Assembly: GCA_036417435.1 (NCBI GenBank)
Contig: CM070903.1
Span: forward strand, 58,380,001 to 58,444,000
Length of the DNA: 64,000 nt
Source: Inia geoffrensis
Taxonomy: Eukaryota > Chordata > Mammalia > Artiodactyla > Iniidae
Direction: 5' to 3'
The position numbers and the translations under genes were made by a program. Each line of letters opens with the position of its first letter. The first letter of the stretch is position 1. The notes below the pieces were generated by a model. The model was given only the letters and a program-made list of their open reading frames with translations, had not been told where the DNA came from and searched no databases. Positions 47,312 to 59,248 of the stretch are shown here, piece after piece.

Positions 47312-50199
47312 CTAGCAATATATCTGAAATTAAAATATTATTGTGTAGCCACATCACATTGCTGCCTCACATTGCACTTACTGTGATGCAAGATCCCTTC
47401 TTTACTCTGCTAAAGAAACATCTCCTACATTAGGTATTGTGAAGCTATCTTTGGGCCCAAAAGCAAGAGCTCAAGTTTGTTCATTTTGATGGACTCAGCC
47501 TTTATTTCAGCCTGTGAAGATGCTTTTGGTCCTGATTCTCTCATCTAACATATTCACTCTCATTCCCATCTTTGGTTCATCTATAAATCGAATAAAACAT
47601 CATCTATATGTTCATAGATTAAAAACTCTGACAACACAAGGCTTAAGAAAATTAAGAGAAGCCCCACAGCAGGATAATTTGAAGCCACTCTGCATTACCC
47701 TTAGTTGGTAATGTAACCACTTTCAAATCTTCTAATTATACTATCACTCTATTTTTCCATTACATCCACGAGGCTACCACGGAATGCCTCTTCCAGAAGA
47801 AATACAGATGGAGAAAATTTAGAGAAGCAGTAAAACATTATGATTAGCTGGGAATTTCTAAATTACCTGATATCTTTTCAGGGGGAATTTTTAAAAGCTC
47901 AAAAGCTCAAACTTCAATAATCCTATACTCTATACTCCGAATGAATATTTAGTATTGACTCAACTCCCTTGCACTACTGCAAGTCTTCTGAAGAAAAAAA
48001 ATCTTAATTCAGTATCATTTGTTCATCAAAGAAATAGACAAATTTATCTAAAAAGATTGTGAAGCCCACACAAACATCAAGCATGCAAAGCAGAAATAGG
48101 TTTTGGTTGATCTTATTGGCAAAGCAAAGACTCCTGAAAGGAATATGGTGTACTTTCCAAACTTATGCCAGAGTTCTGTGTATTAGCAGTTAATTTAAGA
48201 AAGCAGGATTTCTAGATACAAATAGAATTTAGAACCAAATATTTCTCCATTTTCTCATGTGACAATATGACTTGTTCTCAAAACTAAGTGAAGCAAACTC
48301 CATCTGGCAGTGAGTAGAGAGCCAGGCAGGTAGAGAAGCTAATGGTTCCTTCAGGTGGGTCTCTCCCTGGCATTCAAGTTCAGATATCCCACCTGGCTTT
48401 GAAGATTTCCCAAGTCCCTCAGAATCTGGGACTTCAATTCAGAAAGCTGATTCATCCATTATTCATCCTTACTTCACACCAAATTTCTAAATTAGTATAT
48501 GACCTGGAAAAAGAAACAGCTGGCTCCTTTAAATTTGAGGAGTTGTGCAATAATGTGATGGAAGGTAACACAATGTGACAGATCAAAGGAAGGGCACCAT
48601 TTGAGATTCTGAAACTCAATTTGAGATTTCTTTTATTCCACACATAAAAAATCTAGTTGCCTACCACTCCTAAACACCCTAATCTTCATCTGTCAAGATA
48701 ATAACTGTCAAGGGAAAAAATTGCATTAAAAACTGTTGTAAATTCCCACCATGCTTTCTAATACAAAGTTTGACATTCTTTCTGATGACTTCTTACTACG
48801 GACAAGAGCTGAGGTCTTATAATTTAGGTTTAAGGAGAAAGTGGTTTTTACTAAGAGAAATGAAAAATGAGACCAGACCAAGCTAATCCCATGGTGCAAA
48901 GATCCCATTTCTTTCTTTTGGTCCTAAGAAGTATATTTCAAGGAAGTCTAATAGTTATATAACCAATGCCATTGTGTGGTTTTCAGCTGGATTTGTTTCT
49001 ATAACAGGGTCATGCTCAGCCTGTAGCAGCACAAGTAATGAGTGAAATGCAATTGTTCAAAGTGTTTGCTGTTGCAAGTCAAAGAGAATCTGTTTACTGA
49101 GAGGAGAGTTGATCTGTGGAGTCTGGAGGAGAGAGGGCTCCCTGAGCCTGTAGAACCTAAGACTGCTGTTGTCAGTTCAAATAATAGGACCACACACAAC
49201 TGTGTTAATTGCCAGGAGGCAGGTCTGAGGGGTTCTCTTAATTAGAACGAATGGATTTCTACCCAAATATTTCAGCCTATTGTCAGAGTTTCTATTGTCT
49301 TCCCTAAAGCTGCCTCATTTAAGAGCCTGGTTTGAACAGTTATGTGCAGTGAATGTGAATGATCCCAAGCTGAGGGACCTCTGCAGACAAACTCAGGTAG
49401 TCTTATCACCAATGCTAATAACACTTCACATGTCAAGTGTTGGGCTGGGTTTTGACATCTCTGCATTGCTGCATGTTGTGTACAGATGTGCTAAGAGTCT
49501 TGATTCACAGGGAGAATATCAACACCAAATCTTACCAGCAGGAAGGAAAGTTATACCACTGCGCAAAAAACGTAGTGGCGTGTGCTGTGAAGACTAGTGG
49601 AAATGTCCATTGTACCCTGTCTACCATACTAGGGCCTGCATGAATGAATAAATCACTAGAAGTCAAATGAAGAATCAGCTAAGGGAGAGGTCTACTACAT
49701 AATAACTGATGGAAATAAAGCAGACCCAATGAAGTCTCTTCAATAGGAGCTTATCATAGTCTTTGAAATGAATGAATAACTATGTGAAGTAAACACTGCA
49801 TTTTCTTTAATAAGCAAAATTATACTGCAAAGAAAAGCTCCTTTTATACCTGATTAGTTTCACAAATTTCACCAGTTTCACCTATCCAACTTACCATTAA
49901 TGTAATTAAGGACACTATATTTCTAGCATAATACTGGGTGGAATGGGTGATATAAAATATATATTTATGACAGAATCTTTGCCTTTGAGGGGCTTAAAAA
50001 TGTTATTTAGACTACATATATTGACTAAGCTGTCATGGGCAAAGCAATGTCCTGGGTTCTGGAGACAAAGAAAAAGAAAAGTTAGAAAGTAAAAGAAACC
50101 CTCTTGCTCCAAGCTCCCTCCCTGGAGGGAAAAGAGACTAATGATTACAGTACAGTGTGAGAAGTCAGACCTGAGGTCTGGGAAGGAACGTGTCATTTG
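47312..50199. other. Longest unannotated stretch, no gene recognised
   Basis: Almost 2.9 kb without a confident repeat. Frames of up to 105 codons (49280-49597, plus, no ATG at the start) show no known domain. It could be neutral unique DNA or hold conserved non-coding elements, which cannot be told from one sequence. Confidence 0.5.
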
Positions 50200-50425
50200 G
50201 GTTGAGGGCTAGGATTTTGTCTTTAAATAAACCAGATTTCAAATTATGACTCTGCTTCTTACTAACCAAGTCCTTTGAACAAGTTGCAGTTGTCTGATGC
50301 TTAAAATAGTGATGACAAAACCCAAATCCTAAATTGTTGTGAGGATGAGGGGAAACAATATACGTAAAAATACTTGAAAGAAGGCCTTGCCCCTGTCAAT
50401 ATATAGAATGTTTCCATTATCTCAG
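50200..50425 (+). mobile_element. MIR SINE
   Basis: 'ttgggttgagggctaggatt', 'aattatgactctgcttctta', 'caagttgcagttgtctgatg', 'gttgtgaggatgaggggaaa' and 'atgtttccattatct' are in MIR order. Confidence 0.75.
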
Positions 50426-50638
50426 AAAAAAAATAATCTTCACACTCTACTCAACATTCCAGGAAAGGTTTTAAAATGATTGACCTAAACATCTCTCTGA
50501 GAAAAGAATATTGCAGGTCTCCATTGGGAAATATGATATCACTGGAAGTCAAGAAACTCTGAGTAGGGACTTGAGCCGTCCCATATACAAACCAGACCAA
50601 TGCTTCCCAATCAGGAGTCCTGAACCTACATTATAAAT

Positions 50639-53600
50639 CTTTTTATAATTGTTTTATTTTGACAAAATATCAAACATACAGAAAAGTTAGAAGAAACTTC
50701 TGTGCACCTTTTGCCTAGGTTTACCAATGGTTTACATTTTGTCTCATTTGCTCTATCATTCTGAACCATCTGAGAGTAAGTTGGAGATATAATGTCCCCT
50801 TGCCCCTGTATACCTCAGTCTGTATAGCTTTGGACATCCTCTTGCATAGCCATAGTATAATGATCAAAATCAGGAAATTTAACACTCGTACAATACTATC
50901 CTCTAATCCACAGTCAACATTCAACTTTCAACAATTGTTTCAATGATACCTTTTACAACTTTTCTTTTTCTGGTCCAGAATACAATTCAGGATCATACAT
51001 TGCATTTGTTTCTCTTTTATCGCCTTTAATCTGAGAAAGTTTTCAAGCTTTCTATTTTGAAAATGAAAAAAATATATATTTTTGTTGAATGTCTCTCAAT
51101 TTGGTTTGTTTGATGTTTATTCATGATTAGATTCAGGTCAGATATCTTGGGCAGGAATAAAAGAGAAATGTTGTTATGTCTTCCTTAGTGTATCATTTCA
51201 GAAGGCATATGAAATATTTTTGTTCCAATATTGAACACACAGTTTTAATCAGTTAAGATGATATCTGCCAACATGCACCCCAATGTTCATAACAGCACTA
51301 TTTACAGTAGCCAAGACATGGAAGCAACCTAAGTGTCTATCAACAGATGGATGGATAAAGAAGATATGGTACATATATACAATGAAATATTATTCAGCCA
51401 TATAAAAGAATGAAATAATGCCATTTGCAGCAACATGGATGGACCTAGAGATTATAATACTAAGCGAAGTAAGCCAGACAGGGAAAGAAACATATCATAT
51501 GATATCACTAATATGTGGAATCTAAAAAAATGGTATAAATGAATTTATTTACAAAACAGAAATAAAATCACAGACATAGAAAGCAAACTTATGGTTACCA
51601 AAGGGGAAAGCGGGGGAAGGGAAGGAGTTTGGGATTAACAGGTACACATCATTATATACATAAAACAGATAAAAAACAAGGACCTACCATATAGCACAGG
51701 GAACTATATTCAATATCTTGTAATAGTCTATAATGGAAAAGAATCTGAAAAATAATATATATATATATATATATGTATATCTCTGAATCACTTTGCTATA
51801 CACCTGAAACTAACACAACATTCTAAATCAACTATACTTCAATTTAAAAAAAAATAGTACATGCCAGGTTTCTTCTCCCCAAGTTACTATTTTTTCTTTG
51901 TAATTAATAATTTGTGGGGAGATAATTATTCTGATCATCATTATTCTGATCAGACTTCCCCTCACTAGTTTTAGTATCCACTGATGATTTCTAATTTCAT
52001 CATTCCTTCTACATTTATTAAGTGCCATTCAAGAGTCAGAAAGAGCTTTCTCTTCATCCCCTTTTATTTATTCAATTACTTATTTATGTTAATATGAACT
52101 TACACATTCTTATTTTATTTAATGAGCTATAGTCCATTACTATCACTATTGATTTTAATGCTCAAATTTTTCCAAGTTTGGTTAGTGGGTCTCCCTTCAA
52201 GAGAAGTTATGTGTTCTTTTAATATACCTCCACATTTCTTTTTATCATTTCCTCACTTTCTGGCACACAGACATTCCAGACTTTTCTTGTACTTTTTGTA
52301 TCCCAGCCCCAGAATAAGTCATTTCTCCCAGGAGCCCTGGTTCCCGTTAATGGAGAGTTATATGAAGAAACCAATATTTGACCCTAGTGTGTTCACTGTT
52401 ACTGGCGTATCATTGTTTCTAGGCTCTCTCAGCAGTGGACAATGCTAGAAAAATAAATATATATATATAATTATAAAATATTATAAATATACACGTATTT
52501 ATTCAAAATTATGAATTCATACTAAATCACCAATTCCAATCCAAAGCCATAGCATACATTCAAGTGTTACCTCTTTTAACTTCTGTAACTCTGTTATTAA
52601 CTGCACAGAATCTGGCTGCCATTACTATTCCCACTGCTTTTACTCATTCGCTTAATCCTAGAATTTACACAAAATGGTTACAGAGTTGTTAAACCACAGC
52701 AATGCAAAAATGAAGCTTACTAATTATAATTGTGTATTTGCATAACAGTGTACAAGGTTAGGTAAAATTTATATATAATGAAATTCATAAATCTTAAGTA
52801 TATAATTTGATGAGTTTTGACAAATGCATATATTCATGTAACCCTATACCCTATCAACAGACAAAATGTTTTCATCATCTCAGAAAGATCCCTTGTAATG
52901 CCCCATTCCCAGAGCAACCACTTCTCTGCTTTTATTTACCATAAATTAGTTTTCCTATTCTAGAACTTCACATAAAAGGAATCACACAATATATGTGTGC
53001 CAATATATCACATAATATATTTGTTTCCAGCTTGTTTGGTTCAGCATTTCTGTAAGATTCATACATGTGGTAGTTTATATCAGCAGTTTATTCCTGAGTA
53101 GTATTCCATCATATGGTTATACTACATTTGTTATACTACAATTTATCAATTCTTTTAATAAGTATTTGGATCGTTTCCATTTTGGGGCTTTTATGAATAA
53201 AGCTGCTATGAATGTGCATGTACAAGTCTTATTTTGGAAATATACTTTAGCTTTTCTTGGAGAAATAGCTTTAAAATAAATTGCTAAGTCATAGAGTAAG
53301 TATACATTTAACTTCATAAGAAATTGCCAAACATTTTTGCCAAAATGATGGTAACATTGCACCCTCCCAAATGATAGTTCCATTAGTTCTATCTATTTTC
53401 TCACCAAGTTCTATCTCATCTAAATTCTCACCAGCATTTTGTATTGTCAGTTCTTTTAATTTTAGCCACTAGAGTGTCTGTGTAGAATTATCTCATGTGG
53501 TTCCAATCTTCATTTCCCTAAGGGCTAATGATGTTGATCACACTTCAGGTGAATATGTCCATTCATTTACCTTCCTTTTTGAAGCATCTGTTCAAGTCTT

Positions 53601-53800
53601 TTGCTTATTGTCTATTGGATTGTCTTATAATTGAATCATAGTAATTTTATTATGTATGCTAGATATAGGTCCTCTTTGAAATATGGGTTTAGAAAATATT
53701 TTTCCCAGTGTATGGATTGTTTATTTGTTTAAATGTGTCTTTGGATGAGCATATATTTCTAAATTGGATAAATTCTAATTTATAATTTTTTCTTAAAGTA
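50639..53800 (-). mobile_element. Old antisense L1M, 3' UTR and ORF2 3' part
   Basis: A 3.1-kb region (about 2.6 kb without its insert) reading as antisense L1ME-like sequence. The 3' UTR shows 'tttgctctatcattctgaac', 'catctgagagtaagttggag', 'tttctggtccagaatacaat', 'agccctggttcccgttaatg', 'aggctctctcagcagtggac'. The ORF2 end shows 'cctgagtagtattccatcat', 'tatgaataaagctgctatga', 'aagaaattgccaaacatttt', 'gtcttttgcttattgtctat'. It is split at 51271-51854 by a younger L1; sequence on either side of the insert continues in register. Confidence 0.9.
51271..51854 (+). mobile_element. Younger L1 3' end nested in an older L1
   Basis: Sense L1: 'acatgcaccccaatgttcat', 'gtctatcaacagatggatgg', 'gaaatattattcagccatat', 'catggatggacctagagatt', 'atggttaccaaaggggaaag', 'tatagcacagggaactatat', (AT)n, 'acacctgaaactaacacaac', 'caactatacttcaattt' and an A tail. 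The flank GATATCTGCCA recurs as an imperfect AGTACATGCCA after the tail. It is severely 5'-truncated. Confidence 0.92.
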
Positions 53801-54180
53801 CTGATCAGTGCATGCATGTAAGGAAACTAACATAAAGCTGGAGAAAATTTTCCAAAAGGATAAAACAGAACAGTCCTCAGAAGCTGCATAGGAATGACGT
53901 AATGCCTCTTCCCACTAACCAGACTGTAAAACCTTCATGGGGACATTAGGTAGAGTAGGCTCTTGCTTCAGTAGTGAGAAATAATTAGCTCTATATTGAA
54001 TGCTGTCCTGGTCCACTTACAAATTTTAAAAGTAAGAATCAAAAGTATCAACCTGCTTCCAAGTAATTTAACTGCACCCCAGAACAAAGTTCAAGAACAT
54101 TGAACTTGAAGACAAAAATATTCAGCATCCAACAAGGTAAAATTCACAATGTCTAGTATCTCATCAAAAGTTACATGACA

Positions 54181-54268
54181 TGTATACACTGATGTGTATA
54201 AAATAGATGACTAATAAGAACCTGCTGTATAAAAGAATAAATTAAATAAAATGAAAAAAAATTTTTAA
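54181..54268 (+). mobile_element. 88-bp retro-insert with 15-bp target duplication
   Basis: A short insert ('tgtatacactgatgtgtata', 'gatgactaataagaacctgc', A-rich tail) flanked by AAAAGTTACATGACA at 54166-54180 and 54269-54283. The body resembles a piece of the artiodactyl L1 3' UTR around the 'actaataagaacctactgta' motif, joined directly to an A-rich tail. Confidence 0.88.
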
Positions 54269-54773
54269 AAAAGTTACATGACATACAGAGAAACAGAAGA
54301 ATGTAAGCCATAATGAGAAGAAAGTTCAATCAAAACCAAACCAGAACTGACATTGACATTAGAATTACCAGAGAAGGATATTAAAACAGTTCTTACAACT
54401 GTATTCTATTTGTTCAAAAAGCTAGAGGGAAGACTAAGCATGATAAGTAGAAACATAGAAGATATTAAATGACCCAAATCTAACTTCTTGGGGTGAAAAC
54501 TACAGTGTCTAAAATGAAAATAAACTGGATAGGATTAAAAGCAGATTATATATTATATGAGAAAAATTAATAAACTTGAAGACATAAAAATAGAAGTTAT
54601 CTAAAGAAAACACAGTGAAAAATGATTCCAAATATGAAAGAACAGAATATCAGTGAGATGTGGGACAAATTCCAGCAGCCTAGTACAAGTGTAATTTGAG
54701 TACCAAAAAGAAAGAAGAGAGAGGAGGGGAGAAAAAATATGTGTAGAAATAGTGGCAAAAATTTTTCCAAATA

Positions 54774-56048
54774 TTGGGTTGGCCAAAAGTTTCATTCCGT
54801 TTCTTCCGTAAGATGGCTCTAGTAGCACTTAGTTGTCTTTAATTTCATTTGAAACAATTTTGTTAGACTGTATGTGACAGCTGTCATATCAGCGTGCATT
54901 TAAAAAAAGACTTACCAAAATTGGTGAATTTTTGTGTAGCCATTTTATTATTGAAGATGGAAGAAAAACAGCAACATTTTCAACATATTATTTCAAAAAA
55001 GGTAAAAACTCAACTGAAATGCAAGAAAAAAGATTTGTGCAGTGTATGAAGACATTGCTGTGGCTGACTGAATGTGTCAAAAGTGGTTTGTGAAGTTTCG
55101 TGCCGGAGATTTCTCACTGGACAATGCTTCACAGTCGGGTAGACCAGTTAAAGTTCATAGGGATCAAATCGAGACATTAACTGAGAACCATCAATGTTAT
55201 ACTACCTGGGAGATAGTCAGCATACTCAGAATATCCAAATCAAGCAATGAAAATCATTTGCACTAGCTGGGTTATGTTCAGCGCTTTGATGTTGGGGTTC
55301 CACATAAGTTAAGCAAAAAAAACCTTCTTGACTGTATTTCCGCATGTGATTCTCTACTTAAATGTAATGAAAACATTCCATTTTTAAAACAAATTGTGAC
55401 AGGCAGTAAAAAGTAGATATTGTACAATAACGTGGAATGGAAGAGATTGTGGGGCAAGAGAAATGAACCACCACCAACCACACCAAAGGCCGATCTTCAT
55501 CCAAAGAAGGTGATGTTGTGTATATGGTGGGATTGGAAAGGAGTCTTCTTGTATGAGCTCCTTCCGGAAAACCAAACGATTAATTCCAACAAGTATTGCC
55601 CCCATTTAGGCCAACTGAAAGCAGCACTTGACGAAAAGCAACCGTAATAAGTCAACAGAAAACACACAATCTTCCATCAGTATACCACAAGACCACATGT
55701 TTATTTGATGACCAGGCAAAAACTGCTACAGCTTGGCTGGGAAGTTCTGATTCATCCGCCATATTCACCAGACATTGCACCTTTGGATTTCCATTTATTG
55801 AGGTTTTTATTAAATCCTCTTAATGGGAAAAATTTCAATTCCCTGAATGACTGTAAAACGCACCTGGAACAGTTCTTTGCTCAAAAAAATACAGTTTTGG
55901 GAAGATGGAGTTATGAAGTTGCCTGAAAAATGGCAGAAGGTAGTGGAACAAAAGGGTGAATACGTTGTTTAATAAAGTTCTTGGTGAAAATAAAAAATTT
56001 GTCTTTTATTTTTACTTAAAAACTGAAGACACTTTTTGGCCAACCCAA
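54774..56048 (+). mobile_element. Complete mariner transposon, 1275 bp
   Basis: A full-length Tc1/mariner-class DNA transposon. The terminal inverted repeats match: TTGGGTTGGCCAAAAGT at the left and its complement ACTTTTTGGCCAACCCAA at the right (one A differs). TA duplications flank it at 54772-54773 and 56049-56050. The length fits an intact mariner. It is of the type seen in ruminant and cetacean genomes (Mariner1_BT-like, name from memory). It sits inside an old L1 ORF1 region, so it came later. Confidence 0.96.
54957..55973 (+). pseudogene. Mariner transposase, broken
   Basis: An intact mariner transposase (about 345 residues) binds the terminal repeats and cuts with a DDD triad. Here the frame is broken into pieces: a helix-turn-helix region with early stops (54957-55071), WFVKFRAGDFSLDNASQSGR (55072-55266), a middle part with the first aspartate in IWWD (Asp codon 55531-55533), and a C-terminal part with HPPYSPDIAP (Asp codon 55771-55773). 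Where the family has HDNAR, carrying the second aspartate, the sequence reads YTTR (about 55681-55692), so that catalytic residue is gone. Several frameshifts and stops also separate the pieces, so it cannot transpose itself. Confidence 0.92.
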
Positions 56049-56302
56049 TATATAAATTCACCAGTCTAAGAAGCTCAATGAACCTAAAACAAAACAAACA
56101 TGAAAATAACTACACTAAGTCACACATTAAACAAATTGCTCAAAAAATGACAAAGAGAAAATATTAAAATCAGCCTGAGAAAAATGACACAATACATAGA
56201 GAGGAATAACACTTAAAAAAAATAAAACTGTCAATCTAGAAGTCTATATCCAGTGAAAACGCCTTTCAAGCATAGATGCTACAGTCTAACCATGAAATAC
56301 AC

Positions 56303-56692
56303 ACACACATACACACACACCAAACAAATTCCAATAGATAGGAATTCTACAAAATACCTGACCAGTACCCCTCAACACTATTAAAGTCATCAAAATAATG
56401 AAAGTCTGAGTATCACAGCCAAGAGAGTCTAATGAGACATGACAACTAAATGTATTGTGGTATAATGGATGAGATACTGGAACAAAGATGAGCATTAGAT
56501 AAAAACTAAGAAAATCCGAATAAACTTTAGTTCATGAAAATATATCAGTATTGGTTCATCAGTTATAGCAAATGCACCATGCTAAGGTAAAATATTAATG
56601 ATAGAAAAAATTGGATGTGAGATCCATGGGAACTCTCTATATCTTTTACTTTTCTATAAGTTTAAAACTGTTCTAAAAAGTAAAGTCTATGA
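56303..56692 (+). mobile_element. Older L1 3' UTR nested in the L1M ORF1 region
   Basis: 'ccaatagataggaattctac', 'aaaatacctgaccagtaccc', 'gatactggaacaaagatgag', 'tgggaactctctatatcttt', 'cttttctataagtttaaaac' follow an L1MB/MC 3' UTR. The flanking GAAATAC occurs both at about 56294-56300 and 56691-56697, a probable target duplication. An ACAC repeat lies at its left edge. Confidence 0.78.
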
Positions 56693-57039
56693 AATACGAA
56701 GGCAAAATCAAGACTTTCCAGACATACAAACACTGAAAGAATATATCACCAGCAGACCTATAAGACAAAAAAATTTTAAAGGAATCTTCCATGAAGAAGG
56801 AAAATGATCCAAGATGGAGAAATATGAATCATGCAAAGTAATGGAAAACACTAGGAATGATAACTCTGTGTGTAAACATACATTTCTCTTGTTATTTAAA
56901 GACATTTAAAATATAATTGACTATTTAAAAAGCTAACTGAAGAAAAATAACCATACCACATCAGGATGATAGCATAAAGAGAAATAAAATGTATGAGACC
57001 AAGCTTATAGACCAAGAGGGGAGAAATGAAAATATATTA

Positions 57040-57560
57040 TTGTAAGATTATTGGGGATCTGTTTTTCTCTTTGCTCTTCAGACTGTATAATTTCTATTGA
57101 TCTCTTTTTAAGTTCACTGAACACCGCTTCTGCCACCTCAATCAGCTGTTAACCCCATCCAGTAAATTTTTCCATTTTAAATATTGCATTCCTAAATTTT
57201 AGAATTTCCATTTGATTCTTTTTTAGGCTGAAATTCCTTATCTGATCATTCATTAAGACCATGATTTCCTTTACACCCCTGTCGTATTTATAAAAGCTGC
57301 TTTTAAAGTCTTAGTCTTCTAATTCCAACATCTGGTTCAGTTCATCTGTTTCTACTAAGTTGGACTGGGGAATATCCTCAGGTGAAAAACCAACTAAAAG
57401 TCAAACTGACCCAGTTCAGTGTCTGCCACAGTTTCTTTTTTGTTGTGTTTTTGTTTTGTTTTGTCACTCTCTATTGCCTTTGAATAGTTGTGCATGCGTG
57501 TGTTTGTTTGCTTTTATTATTTTGTCCAAAGATTATAATTATTATTTGTGAAGACAGTCC
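57040..57560 (-). mobile_element. Antisense L1M 5'-region fragment
   Basis: 'ctgtataatttctattgatc', 'tttaagttcactgaacaccg', 'tttagaatttccatttgatt', 'aaagctgcttttaaagtctt', 'ctaattccaacatctggttc' are in the same order as the antisense L1 near 19.5 kb. It faces the sense L1M on its left. Confidence 0.72.
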
Positions 57561-57729
57561 AATACAATCTATTCTACCATTACTAAAGGCATAACTTCTT
57601 CAAGATGTTTTAAACTTGAAGCAGACCTTTTCTGCCATCATGTTTCATAAGAGAGCTGAAAGAACTTTCTTTTCCCTTTGAGCTGAAATTTTATGAATTA
57701 AGTATGTACAACCCTTAACTATGACCTAC

Positions 57730-58445
57730 TGATCTTATCTGTCTTCCAATATTCATTCAAAAATATTGTCAACTATGTGCCGGTCACTCCTGTAAGAAGT
57801 GATATAATTGTGAATGAGATAAAAACCCTTATCTATAAAACATATTTAACAACCATTATATTAAATTTTAATCTTAGAAAAACTAAGTGCTATAAGAACA
57901 AGTTAGTAGAACAAAGAGTGATCAGGAGATAGGAGGGGCAGAACCATTTACACTGGATGGTTAGAGAAAGCCTCTTCTGGATAGGTGTTGTGTGAACTAC
58001 AGCATGAATGCTTTCTAAATGATTATAAAGAATAAGTTATGAGAAAATCTAAGGATGGGTTTCTCACCCTTGTACATGTTAACGTTTGGGGCCAAATAAG
58101 AAAGAGAAGAAGGTTGTCCTGTGTACTGCAGGATGTTTAGCAGGATCCCCAGCGCCTACCCACCAGATGTCAGTAGCACCCCCCACCTCAGATTTTGATG
58201 ATAAAAACATGTCTACAGACATTGCCAAATGTCCCCTGGGGGGCAAAATCACCCCCAGTTGAGAATAACTAATCTAGATGAAGAATATTTCAGGCATAAG
58301 TTATAGCAAGGGCAAAGATTTTGAGGCAGGAACAAGTTCAGCAAGCTCAAAGAAGAAAAAGGACAGTGGAGATGACAGTGAGTAGAAACGTTGTCAAGAT
58401 AGGCTCAGAAAAATAGAGGAAAGACCATATAATTGCTTAGTTTGA
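57730..58445 (-). mobile_element. L2 LINE, antisense, split by MER20
   Basis: The left part has 'attgtcaactatgtgccggt' and 'ggttagagaaagcctcttct'. The right part has 'agcaagggcaaagattttga', 'ggcaggaacaagttcagcaa'. The two halves continue in L2 order across the insert at 58054-58270. Confidence 0.82.
58054..58270 (-). mobile_element. MER20 hAT-Charlie element
   Basis: Reverse complement of MER20: 'gggtttctcacccttgtaca', 'ggttgtcctgtgtactgcag', 'gatgtttagcaggatcccca', 'gcctacccaccagatgtcag', 'acattgccaaatgtcccctg', 'aatcacccccagttgagaat'. The near-identical 8-mers AATCTAAG (58046-58053) and AATCTAGA (58271-58278) fit a hAT duplication. Confidence 0.93.
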
Positions 58446-59033
58446 AAGAAGGAGAAAATGAATTATTATTCTTTTAATGTAGTTTGATTAAAAAACATAT
58501 ATATAAATATTGGTATCCATGAAGGTTGGTGTGAATTATAAAGGTCCTCAGTAATGAAACATTTGTGGACTAATTTAGAATGCAAGAAGCTGTGGCCTGG
58601 AGGCAAGAAGTTGCAGCATAAAACCCAGAAACCTTCTGGTACATACAAGAATTTGCCTCATTTTCTATACATGACTCTTTCTGCTGTAGAAAATCCCACA
58701 TGAGGACATATTCTCCATAGCCAACCATACAGTGGTCACTTCCTTGGTTAGCATCAGTGTGATACCGAGTAATATAAAGACAGATTTATGGAATACTTAA
58801 TTTGGATCCAAACGATTTTTGATAGGCATTATATAATAGCATATTTCTGTTTAATAAATTTGAATAAAATAGCATTAAAATGAGAGTTGAAGGAGAAAAG
58901 AAAGAATAATCTATAATTAGTATTTCTTAATCCGAAAATAATGTCAACTTCCATTCACTCCTAGAAAATGTTTCCAGTTTGTTCCCCTTTGTTTTATGTC
59001 AATAGCAGTCTTCAAGGCCAGGATTCTTTGTTT
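58446..59033. other. No gene or repeat recognised
   Basis: About 590 bases of AT-rich unique DNA. Confidence 0.5.
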
Positions 59034-59047
59034 AAAAAAGAAATTCT

Positions 59048-59240
59048 GGGGCTTCCCTGGTGGCGCAATGGTTGAGAGTCCGCCTGCCGATGCAGGAGAC
59101 GCGGGTTCGTGCCCCGGTCTGGGAGGATCCCACATGCCGCGGGTCGGCTGGGCCCGTGGGCCATGGCCGCTGAGCCTGCGTGTCTGGGGCCTGTGCTCCG
59201 TGGCGGGAAGGGACACAAAAAAAAAAAAAAAAAAAAAAAA
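59048..59240 (+). mobile_element. CHR-2 SINE, 3'-shortened
   Basis: Near-consensus head and middle; the normal 3' end (acaacagtgagaggcccgcg) is lost and the body joins the A tail at 'gaagggacac'. The tail is about 24 A. Duplication AAAAAGAAATTCT is at 59035-59047 and ends at 59248. Confidence 0.96.
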
Positions 59241-59248
59241 GAAATTCT

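Larger units (their letters stand above)
53808..56935 (+). mobile_element. Old sense L1M, 5' UTR-ORF1 region
   Basis: Sense L1M ORF1-side DNA: 'catccaacaaggtaaaattc', 'gccataatgagaagaaagtt', 'agaactgacattgacattag', 'atcagtgagatgtgggacaa', 'tacaagtgtaatttgagtac'. After the mariner it continues with 'ccagtctaagaagctcaatg', 'ctatatccagtgaaaacgcc', then 'catacaaacactgaaagaat', 'atcaccagcagacctataag' and 'gaaggaaaatgatccaagat'. Three insertions interrupt it: 54181-54268, 54774-56048 and about 56303-56692. No ORF1 frame survives. Confidence 0.87.

Noticed and set aside
49280..49597. 105-codon plus-strand frame as a gene
   Set aside because: No ATG near its start, no domain and no flanking splice pair. 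This length is expected by chance in 64 kb.
53808..54165. Separate gene or unique element 5' of the retro-insert
   Set aside because: The right part follows the L1M 5' UTR/ORF1 order (catccaacaaggtaaaattc), so the whole is best read as old L1.
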